Assembly (NCBI RefSeq): GCF_000699445.3
Contig: NC_067202.1
Coordinates: 2,275,565 to 2,339,564, forward strand
Length of the DNA: 64,000 nucleotides
Direction: 5' to 3'
Origin: Schistosoma haematobium
Lineage: Eukaryota > Platyhelminthes > Trematoda > Strigeidida > Schistosomatidae
Shown here piece after piece: positions 13,575-25,500 of the stretch (position 1 is its first letter; each line of letters opens with the position of its first letter). Below the pieces are notes generated by a model, which was not told the DNA's origin, did no database searches, and saw only the letters and a program-made list of their open reading frames with translations. The position numbers and the translations under genes were made by a program.

Positions 13575-16500
13575 TGTTGATTGATTGATTGACTGATTGA
13601 TTGATTTCCTAATTACTTTCTGTGAACTATCGCGTCTACAGAACCGTGTTTCCACCACCAAAGATGATGAAGTCACTTTACTCACTCCATAGAAACATCA
13701 AATTGTTGCCTGATTCTCCATTACCTAATATGTATTTTATATAATTCAATCAGGATTTTCCCAATGTGTTTGTAAACAATCATTTCAATTCATACACCAA
13801 AACAGACTAATTCTTAGTTATATATATTGTGCTTTCTGTTTTCAAGTTGGTGCCCCCTATGGAGGAATTACATATCAGTTTATAAGTAAACATGCACCAT
13901 TTCTCATTCTGGCTAGTATAACTGTTGTTGATGGAAGTAAGTTGAAGTTATCCATTATGATTTGACTATTCATAGTTCAATGAAAAAGGATATGGAAACT
14001 AGAAAGTACAAAACGATTACAATTCGTAATGTTGCATAATAGAATAAATATTTATGTAAAATTCATAAATGATCATAATATATTGTGTGCTACTGATATT
14101 GACAGATATAAGTAGTATGTTAGTCAATTAACTACAACGTAGGATCAGGCACATATATGTATCGGTCCAAGTTGCCATACCACATTAACACAACAAGATG
14201 AACACCACATTCATAAAAGTAGTTAATTCAGAGGTGATAATATATAAAAGAAAGATTACAAATCAGGATATAGTACAGGAAGAAAGAATTAGTTCACAGA
14301 AAGAAAGATATGAAGCGATTTTGATCTCTCGGTTTAGAGGGAAGAGAAAGACTGTATACACCTACGCGATTGTGATTGATTCTGAGCTATGTCACACAGA
14401 GTCTCCAACCATTGGTTACGATAGTCACACGGACCACAACCAACCACATGGACTCAGACTAGAAGTTAGTGACTACAAGGACTGATGCCACGTTTTGGTA
14501 TGTAGTATGTAGTACGTATCAACAATCGAAAATGACATGCCTATCAACAGATAGTTGAGAAAATTGAAGAGAAGAGAATGAGAATAAAGAGTGATTAATA
14601 TGGATATGAAGGAATAATCAAATTTGCAATCTATGGTTGTTAGTTTTTACCAACATATTATGTAATGTTATATTGAAATACATTTGGTTATCCTGGTATA
14701 TATGTTCTCACTGATTACAATAGAATAAAATCTATATGATGAAGATGATGTAATCAGTAGACAATTGAATCGTTATGGTTTGATACTACGATAAGTATCT
14801 GGAGTGGCTACAAAAATGCCAAATAGTGATAATCTTGTCGGTTCTAGAATATTTCACACTGGTACAACCTTCATAAATTCTAAGTAACCACCATCACTAA
14901 CAAGAATCAGTTCAAATGTTCATTCACGATTGTAGGATCATAAGGTATTGTAAAGATTATGAAATATTCATAATGTACATCAAGAACTGATACTACTTAG
15001 AAAGAATATCAAGTATCAGGCAGGATTGGATAATTGTTTCGGCTTGATACATCTAATGCTCTACCGACGTGAATGTCTCGCGAGCTAGACTGAAAGGGTT
15101 AGACCTAATTCACAATCAGAGGTATGAATACACAATGCTGCGGAGTATCATTATTTACTTACTTACTTACTTACTCACTTACTAACGCCTGTTACTCCTC
15201 GTAGAGGATCATAGACCGTCAACCAGGATTCTTCATCCAACTCTGGTTCTGAACAGTCTTTTCCAGTTGTTGAATACATTATGTCCCCTATAAGTAATTT
15301 TGTTCATAATTGTATTTGTATAATTCTGTTTATATCAATCATATTGCGTTATTGTATTTATTTCCAACATTTAGTTCTACAACTGTTAGTCTTGAAACCA
15401 AAGATCCAACGTGAAAGTCAAGAAGGTTCAAAATTAACTGAATTGTTAAAAGATCCATATATTTTAGTAGCAGCTGGTTAGTTTATATTTAATTACTTCA
15501 TTACTTATATCAGAAGAGATTTTTGTGGATATTATAGTAATTTGAATGGTTAAGATCATTAGTCAACTGAAGCTAGACCACGTGGAAAACCTGAAAGCAC
15601 TGGACCGCCATTTCATACTATTGTAGGACACTTCAGTGACAGTGGGGATCCACGATCCCGCCTCGTGGGGTTCGAACCGGGTCTGTTGTGAGATGGTAAC
15701 TCACTGAAGACAGTGGTGGATGTGTCGCCCAGTTTCGTGGATTAGTTGATGTTTTACATTAACACCGTTGGATGCCGGGCAGTTCAATGGTCTAGTGATT
15801 AAGCGCTCGCGCGCGAGACTGATAAATCCTGAGTTCGAATCTCTCAGGGGGATTGTGGATGCGCACTGCTGAGGAGTCCCACAATAAGACGAAACGGAGG
15901 TCCAGTGCTTCCAGGTTTTTCATGGTGGTTTAGCTTCAATTCACTCATGATCTAAACCATTGAAAGTTCAATATTTGTTGACATAATCCTTTTTTGAGAT
16001 TAAATATAACACATACTACTTATTAATATATTAATTATAAGTCATTTGTTTTTTATTTTTTTTGTGATCAAAGCTTTATCTCAAAACAGCTGAGAAAAAC
16101 AGATACTGACATCATTCTATGAAGTTATTAGTTGTTTGTCTAAGCCATGATGTTGTATCCAGATTGTTTAACTGCGGTTCAGGATTAGTCACAGGGAAGA
16201 TGATCCATGAGTTATTCATTTTTCCCCTCTATCTTGAGTTTCGACATTCTTTCCTAAAAGTGTTAAACTCTTCCTGACCAAGAAAATTTGTAGTGTTGGT
16301 GCCATTGTTACCCGAGAACTGATGATCTCATCCGCTTAGCTGAATTTACTTTTAAATGAGGCCATAACACAATTGTTGAAGTAATAGGATATCATAGAAG
16401 AAACGTATGAAGGCGGTCCTCAAGAGGTACCTAGACAACAGGATCCAAATCACTAATCCACATCCTACTTACCCTGTAGTCCTAAAAACGTGACGAGCTA

Positions 16501-19500
16501 TTACCCATCACACATGGGTACTCTGGATTATATCACTCTTATTGAGACGTTGTCGCCGAGCCAACAGTGATTATACTCACGAAACACAGGTTCCAGTTAA
16601 CTGTAGAAACATAATTCCGTGTTCCCTCTGCATCCACATTAACTTGGATAAGAATCTATTCATTCCGGGACCAGTAAATAAAATTTAACCATGAAAATCC
16701 AAAATTAACCATACCCTTATTAAGACTGCATGTCATCTCTAGACACTGAATGGGGGTATGATCTTTTAACCTACTCCATCGAAGAGATTCAGGCTTATCT
16801 TGATCTCACTTAACCACCTCGATGACTTTCAGTACAACTATGATGAATCCACATCAAATCTCTAGACAGTCTTTAAAAGCACTGTTACATCTCTCGACAG
16901 AATAAGAGCATTTCTTGTGCGACCATACTCGTATAAGAAATTCAGTTTGATGTGTGCAATTTTTGTGAGTAGATAAAGTGATCGCTGACAGGATTAACAA
17001 GACTGTGACAGCAGTTGACCAGAAAGAACCACATGAAGTGCGTCATCAGAAACTATAGCTTCTGTAGGTGTGGCCGCACAGATAGAATACACTTTACTTA
17101 TTTATTATTATTTGAATACTTAAAGATTGGAACAAAGGAGCACTGAGTACAAACGCGCAATACAAATCACTTGATTTGTGAATGGGCTGCGATACTGCTC
17201 GGATGCCCAGACCGAAACAAGTGGTTTTCTTACGGAGCCACATCCGGAGCCTTCGACCTAAAGGTCTGATCCACAAGGCATTGGAGTAACGTAAGGAGAT
17301 GTAGTCTCATAGTAGTCGGTCACCAACGATTGCTTCAAACACCATTTGTTCCCTCAGAACCCTTGAGCCCATGTACACTAATGGTTTGGAATTAGGGTCT
17401 ACCAACTCCCCTAGGTGGATCCTCCATATCCACCAACCCGATTAAAGCTCCGGACATGCGCTTTTCTTCCCCTCAATTTCATAAACGACACTCCCATTTG
17501 CGAGAGCTCAGTGAGTAGGACTTCTATGGCAGTGGTTGTATGCACGTGACTATGTAAGAGCATTTCGAGAGGGAAAGCTGACTCTCTCCACCCTCAACCG
17601 TACCACAGCATTTGAAGGCTGATACATTTTACTCCTGTTGGACATATCGACAATCTTAAGGTAATTGATATTCCCAATCTTTCATTCAATTATTGCTTCT
17701 CTTCATTTTATTTTATACACATTAAGGTTCAATTACATTTGGTAATCTTGGTATGTCTGTATTAGAACCAACTTTACCATTATGGATGAAAACTAGAATG
17801 AATTCTACAGAATGGCAACAAGGTATTGCATTTCTACCAGCTAGTTTATCATATCTAGTTGGTACAAATATATTTGGACCAATTGCACATAGAATTGGTA
17901 GTGGATATAGTGCAGGTTTAGGTTTATTAATTACTACTGGATGTTTAATAGCAGTAAGTTTGTTGTTTTAATGGAATTTTATAACTAATTGACTAATAAA
18001 TTCACTCGATATTGTTTGGCCTGTATCTTCCCATTGAGGTTTAACACTGCAATTGATCAGTCTGTTATTGGTATATGTGCATACTGTGCGTATGCCTCGA
18101 TATTGCCTTAATTCACAAGCTTTTTTTGTAGGCAATGATGGATAGTGGTTAGCAGTGAAATCCAGTTTGACGCGCGTTTTTGTCCTATTTGGAACTCGTC
18201 AGCTGGATGTACTTGTATCTCACATTTGATGTTCACTTTGAGACTCAAACCCAGTACCATTCGCTTCAAACGCCATAGTGTTATCCACTCAGCTACTGAG
18301 TTCTGATTGCCACTTGCTTGTGCAATTGACTAATAGTAGAATAATGGTAGATTTTAATGTCTACTCATTCAATGAGCTTCTGTCTAGTTAGAACGTGAAC
18401 ATGGCAAGTGGATAAACTTTTTATTATTCACTATTCTCTCTTGTCATCCTGCGATTAATCAATCTCTTGTTGGCATATGTACTTTCTGTGTGGATTGCCT
18501 TAATATAGCCCTAATTCACAAGCATTAGTTGTAAAGATGGATAGTGACTAACAGTGGAATCTAAGATACGCATTTCGTCCTATTTGGGACGAGTCAACTG
18601 GATCTACCTGAATGTCAGAGTTGATGTTCACTCTGAGACTCGAACTCAGTACGATTTGCTTCAAACAACATCACATTATTCACTTAGATACTGAGTGCTA
18701 TATATGAGTCTAAATATTAGTAATATGTCCATAATGCATCAGAAATAAGCGACGCTAAAGTTACTTGTTTACTTTTCTACTTACACCTGTTAACCCTCAT
18801 AGTGGAGCAGAGGCCATCCACCAGCATTGTTCATCGAACTCTGTCCTGGACAGTCCTTTCCAGTTGTTTCTAGTTACTATTTGATCACTGACTTATACAA
18901 CCAAATTAATGACGCGTGCATCAGTACGGGCAACATAGAGTTCTGAATGGTCGTTTTTCCGCTTGTTAAGTCCAGAACACCAATCTCAGCCTCCTCTATA
19001 GAAATCGTATAGTTCAGATATAATGACTGTAATCATTAGACCAAGCATAACTTAAGAACGGTAAATCGTATAATAACAGTCTATAGATCAAATGAAAGCT
19101 TATAATAAGAGGAATATGAATATACACAATATAATATAGTTACTTAATAATCCTACAATAAGAATATCTGTATAATATTAGTTCACAAATAAATCCTAGC
19201 AGTTACCGTTCGTTTATTCTTCGTTCGGATACAACAAATTCCTCATTTTAGTCTCCTTTTTATCTCAACCTTATTAAGTCTGGACTACAACACAATAGAA
19301 ACTCATGAAAATAACAGTTACTATGCTTAAATGAGTTTTAAGAAATTTTCTATTCCTTAAAAACATTCGGTTGTTTATCATGTTTCCAGGTACCCTTTTC
19401 AAAACGAATGGAACATTTAATAGCGCCTATGTTTGGTTTGGGATTTGCTGTTGGTAAGTGAGTAGTAGTATTATAAGTAGTATTAATGGTGTATTAATCA

Positions 19501-22500
19501 TTTTATTAAATGTGAATAGATAATATCATGCCAATGTAATTTGTTCTCAACCAATGGAACTATATGTTCATATATGACATCAAATGAACAGAGATTTGAA
19601 TTATAAATGAAGTATGGGTTTTCTTAATGCAAACAAAACCTAGGTATATAATTTTTCCTTACCGTAGGCTATGAGTAACACATTAAACGCTGAGATGGGA
19701 GTTTACGAATGAGAAGTTCAATACTCTTCTGGTAACGATAGATTTCTTGGAGGGAAATTATTCCAGGTTTGTATCTATGTGGCTTCTTCACACCTCCGGT
19801 AGTCGAGGCGCTTTTGCGCTTAGCCTTGGTGGCCAGCTGTTTTCAAGGTGCCTTACCTCCAGTCGGTTTGCGAGCAGTCTGCTTAATTCTTACCATTCCA
19901 AAACAATGAGAGACGATGACTATCCATAGATAACTTAAGAATTCTAAAAGCTAACCTCAGGAAGTGATGCGAATATTACTAACAGTTTATATGGTCAATG
20001 AACCAGATAAGCTCAAAAATCCTCCCTACTTAAACTTGTCTTCAAAATAGAACTCTACTCAAGTGATTATCTTCTTTCATTATAGTGAAAATTCCTATTT
20101 TCAACATGTAATAAATTAGTTTTTCATCATAGCTCTAGAGTAATATGTGTTTATAAAAATTGTAATGTATACTACTTATGTTTGCAGATATAAGTAGTAT
20201 ATAGTATCAGTCGGAAGTGGAATACCTATCGATAGATGATTATAAAGATTGAAATAAAGAGAAGAGACAAAGCGACTGAAAGCAGTCAAGATAATCATAG
20301 GAATGAAGAAATAATAAAACATTCAAGAGACAATTCAAAGAACATGTGCACATGATGTATTTCATGTATAATTTTCACATTTTACTAAGCCACTGTGTAA
20401 GTGGGCATTGAAAAATAAGTTAGTTTTACCTACTTGAGTTCTCATTCACTACTACTAGACAAGCCCTAACTTTTAATCCTGAAAAGAAACAAAAAAGAGG
20501 AAGACCAAAGAACACATTACATCGGGAAATAGAAGCAGATATGAAAAGGGTGAATAACAAGTGGAAAGATCTGGAAAGGATTGACCAGGACAGGGTTGGA
20601 TGGAGAGTGCTGGTGGGCGGCCTATACTCCTCCACGGGGAGTAACAGGCGTGAGTATTATTGTAAACTATACATACATCTATTAGTGTAGAGCCATGATG
20701 AAGGACCGATTGAAAAAAAAATCCCCTCGTTCTATTTTTTTCTTTTTTAATCCTTTTTTGTTTGCTCGAGGTATGTAAAAAGATGATAAGCTGGAAATTA
20801 GACTATAATTATGTTAGTACTGTGATGTGCACTACTTATATCGCTAAATATAAGTAGTGTGTAACACCAGTCGAACGTGAAAATGCTAGACGGCAGAAGA
20901 TTGAGAAGATCAAACAGATAGTGATTGATATGGAAATAAAGGAACAACAAAGTCTGAGACAATTGATGAACATCTTACAAATGATGTATTCAACGTATGG
21001 TATTCACATTCTAGCAAAGAACACTGTAATTCTGTATACAAATACATTCGATTGTCCCCACTTTTGCTCTGGTTCACTATGGTGCTAACATTCATGCCAC
21101 ATACTTAACAAATATGTACCTGAAAGGGAAATCTCGAACCAATTCATTGTGGATATGTATCACTCTTCTACACTAAAATATGATTTCATATTTCAATTCC
21201 ATTGTTCTCTCTCTTTTTATTTTTGGTTCATTTAGGCATGGTTGATTCATCAATGATGCCAATCATGGGTTATTTAGTAGACTTAAGACATGTTGCAGTC
21301 TATGGAAGTGTTTATGCTATTGCAGATGTGGCATTTTGTCTTTCGTTTGTAGTTGGTATGTTAATTGACGGTTGTCATGTTTTTTTATAATAAAAATTAA
21401 CTAGTTTTCATTTTCAGTAGTTGAAATCATAAGTCGATTGAAGGTAGATCATCATGGAAAACCTGGAAGCATTGGATGGCCATTTCGTCCTAGTATGGGA
21501 CTCCTCAGCAGTGCGCATCCACGATCCCGCCTTCCTCCATAGTGGTCTAGCTTCAATTGACTCATGGTTTTATTTACTGAAATTTCTAGAATCTCCACAA
21601 AACCCTTTCTGATAAATTTCATTTTGTTGAAGTGACCTACTTTGAATCTGGATGGTTTATTCTTGAAGGTATCCTTTTCTTACTGGATAATATCAGTCTT
21701 AAGTGAATGACAAACTTCTTCAAATTGTAAACTATAGATTTGTTACATTAAAGATCAAGAATGTATTTGTAAAATCTCAGCGAAAGAATTCGAAGTAAAT
21801 CCAACGTTTCTCCTGGCAATCTGATTCTTGAAAAAGCTTGAACCAGATTGGCAGGCGAAACGTTGGATCTACTTCAAATTCTTTCGCTGAGATTTTACAA
21901 ATACACTCTTCCTTTTTAATTTCTCACATTAACTAGGAGCCCAAATACTGTGAAACTATTTGATCAAATCTAGACGAACGTTTTTATTTATAGATTTGTT
22001 AGTTTGAATACCCTCTGAATGTGAAGAGACAAGGTCGGATCCGTTTGGAAAAATTCAGAAGTAAAATTTACTAGTCGCTGAAACGAATAGACATAATCGA
22101 ACGCTGAATACCATAAATAGTTAAAATGTGAATGAAGTAGAGATGGATAACTTCATGTATCCGATACCAGTAAATTAATGTGTCAAGCATATTAAATCTA
22201 CATTCGAAAATCCCCTGTTCTTTTTTGTACATTTTGTTGTACTACTTTTATAAAATTAAGTAGTTCGAATAATTAGAATTATTTTTCGTTGATATACACT
22301 TAGAATTGTTTGCTTGTATCTTCCCATTGATGTTTAGGACTGTGATTGATCAGTCTCTTATTGGCGTATGTGCATACTGTGCATATTGTCTCGATATTAC
22401 CCTAGTTCACAAACATTATATGAAAAGATAGATAGTAACTATTAGTGGAATCCAGAAGTTATGTTTCATCATAATTGAGACCTGTCAGATGGATGTATCT

Positions 22501-25500
22501 GCATTCCACAGTTGATGTTCATTCTGGAATTCGAACACAGTACCGTTCACTGCACTTATCTATTGAGTTCTGACTGTCACTAGTGTGTGAAATGTAGTGA
22601 ATTTTAAATTTGTTTAGTTATGTACAGAGACCCATTCAGATATTTAACAAAGAAAGTAATAGAATGAAGAAATATTTCTTTTCAATCGGTTTTTCATCAT
22701 GACCCTACAACAATAGCAGAATAATATTGGTCGAATAGTGAATTTACATAATCGTTTGTGAAATTAGATTATCATCTCACAGAAATAATGGACCGAATGA
22801 TGTTAGACTACCAATAAAATCCAACGAGTACCAAATGGCCATTTGTTTTAGTATGAGACTCCTCAACAGTGCGGAACTACAACATCCTAGCCAGAAATCC
22901 GATCCAGGACCTTTGGTCTCGCATGCGGACACTTAACTTCTTGATCACTGAGTCGGTATTCAACATTTCCGAATCGTGGATGTGCATTGCTGAGGAGTCT
23001 CACAATAAGATGAAATGGCCATCCAGTGCTTCCAGGTTTTCTATGGTGGTCTAGCTTCAATTGATTTGTAATCCCAACTACTAAATTACTAAAATCTTTA
23101 CACCCCCCCCCCTTTTATGAGTATATTTTGTTAGAAATTCATATTTCTGTTGTTACATATTTTTTTGTATTTTTGAATAGGACCAATTGTTGGTGCTATA
23201 CTGGTGAAATTCTTAGGTTTTAATTGGTAAGTCATTTCATTTATTTTGTATTTATTTTTTAAGATTATCGCTTAACAATTTGGTTTTATTAGATAGATGT
23301 TGAAATAGAATAATTTTGATAGTTTTGTTCTTTGAGTTGAATGATTCAGTCGTGGAACTTTCATGGTTCTTCTGGACAAAATCATCAGCACAAACTTCAG
23401 TTCTTAGGATCCTGGAATCCATGTGCACCATTGATTTGGTATCTCGGTTTTCCAACTGCCCTAAGTGCATACTTCATATCTACGAGGCCGGTTAAAGCAC
23501 CGGACATTCACTTTTCGTTCTCTCAATTTCGTAAACAGTACCTTTGCTGCGAAAAGTCACTGAGTATGACTTCCGTAACAGTAGCTGTATACACTTGGCC
23601 ATGTGAGAGTAATTCCAAAGGGAGAGCCGACTCTCCTCACCCACGGCCATACCAGGGCAGTCGATGCCCTTTAACAAGAATCATCTACATATAAAATGAT
23701 AAGTGATAGGTCATTTCATAAGATTATTCAACTATTTTTTAACAATTCTAAAATCTTACTACAAACGATAATCTTAAGCTCTGTGAGACTATAATTTATG
23801 GGCGAAACAATCAGGTATAAAATAACACATCTAGGATTTTGGCGCGAAATTCATTGATCCATTTGGTTAAATAGAGTATTGACACTATAACTGATGTCAT
23901 TTCGTGGTGAAAACCCAAAATGTAATTCCTAATCTTATTCATCCACTGTAAATCACCATTCGAATTCTTCGCCCTGGTTTATAACCCTCATCTCGTCTTA
24001 GTTACTAGGTGAACACTCTCAAGGTTACTTTAGCGTCACTCAAAGGTCGTCCATAAATTATAGTCTCGCCGTTAACAATTACTATTTAAATACCATTTTT
24101 GGAATAAACATTTTACTATTTAAGTCAACTGTTAACGTTATAGAAGTCATGATATTATACATCAAACCTAGATGATGTTACCTATTCCAGCTTATAACTT
24201 TGACAAACCTGAAAATAATTCTGACTTAATAGTTAAAAAATCAAGCTTTCGTATACAAGACCCAAGTTTATGGTTTTTGATCCTTAGTAATCAAAAATGA
24301 AGTTGTAAACTACTAGAAGAAACTTGTGGAGACCCGTTATTTAATCGTCATTTAGATCGAACGATGTTGTCGAATGGGCTCTCTACTTTAGTGGCCCGAG
24401 ATCTGACTCCAATGTGATTGTAATGATGATTGTTGTCGAAATGTACATGTCGCTGATCCTCATATATAATCATCGACTTAAATCGCGTTAGTCAATAACG
24501 GATTTAGATAAGTCAGATAACGAGAATGGACTTGTGAATACATATAATTTGTATATGAAGCGAATGGAATAGAGAGAAGAGAAACAACACGGAGTGGAGA
24601 TGGCGGGTAAGCCAACTCCCCTTTTGACCAAGCGTTAATCAATATTTATAGTTACACAAAAGTAAGTTACAGACATTTGATGAGTAATGGGATAAGAAAT
24701 GTACACACACCGACGCGGTCATATAAAAATAGTCAAGATTGATAAGCAAATAAATAACAAGGTCAGAATGTGACTCAAGTAGAATAAATAGAATGGGCTG
24801 TCTGAGAGCTAGAACAAGGTATATGGGCTTAACATAATAACCGACACTGCAAACTCATACTAGGACAAAAAAAGAGGTTGTTCAGTGTCTTCAAGTTTTT
24901 CACATTGGTCTGACCTAAACAAATTCGTTGTTTTAACAAAAATGTTAAGTGATAAAAAACATTTACATTACAGATCGATAATTTTGATCGAATTGAGTTT
25001 TCTATATCTATATGAAGTAAGCGCTTGTAGATCACCAACGTAGATGATCTATGTCAAAATGATTGGAGGCCTACTCGAGTTAGACGTGAATGGTATGACA
25101 AACTAGATAACGTCGAAGTCACACCTCGTGGTCAGCACCTTACATGGAGTACCCCATTGACGTATCAAGGCACCATAGATGCTTTGAAGACTGTATAACA
25201 CATAGGACGCTATTACAGAAATATATTAGTTAAAGTAGATACAAGCGAAAGTAAGACCACTAGCGCATGGGCTAATCCATGGCATACGATTAACTGATGC
25301 GCGTTGGTTGTCCTTGACCTTGACAAGGATCAGTGGTTTGTTCAATATTCAATGGCCCAACTGCCGGATGATTTGGCTAAGGCTTAGTGACATTTCTCTG
25401 GCCCTACATGCTGATAACTGTTATATCCCAACGAGAATAATGAACGATAACTGTGAGGATTTATTTATGGTCTAATGCATCAATTTAGAAGACTCTTTCA

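Noticed and set aside
13416..13685. Frame with repeated Ser-Ile-Tyr-Leu
   Set aside because: Translation of the GATA microsatellite.
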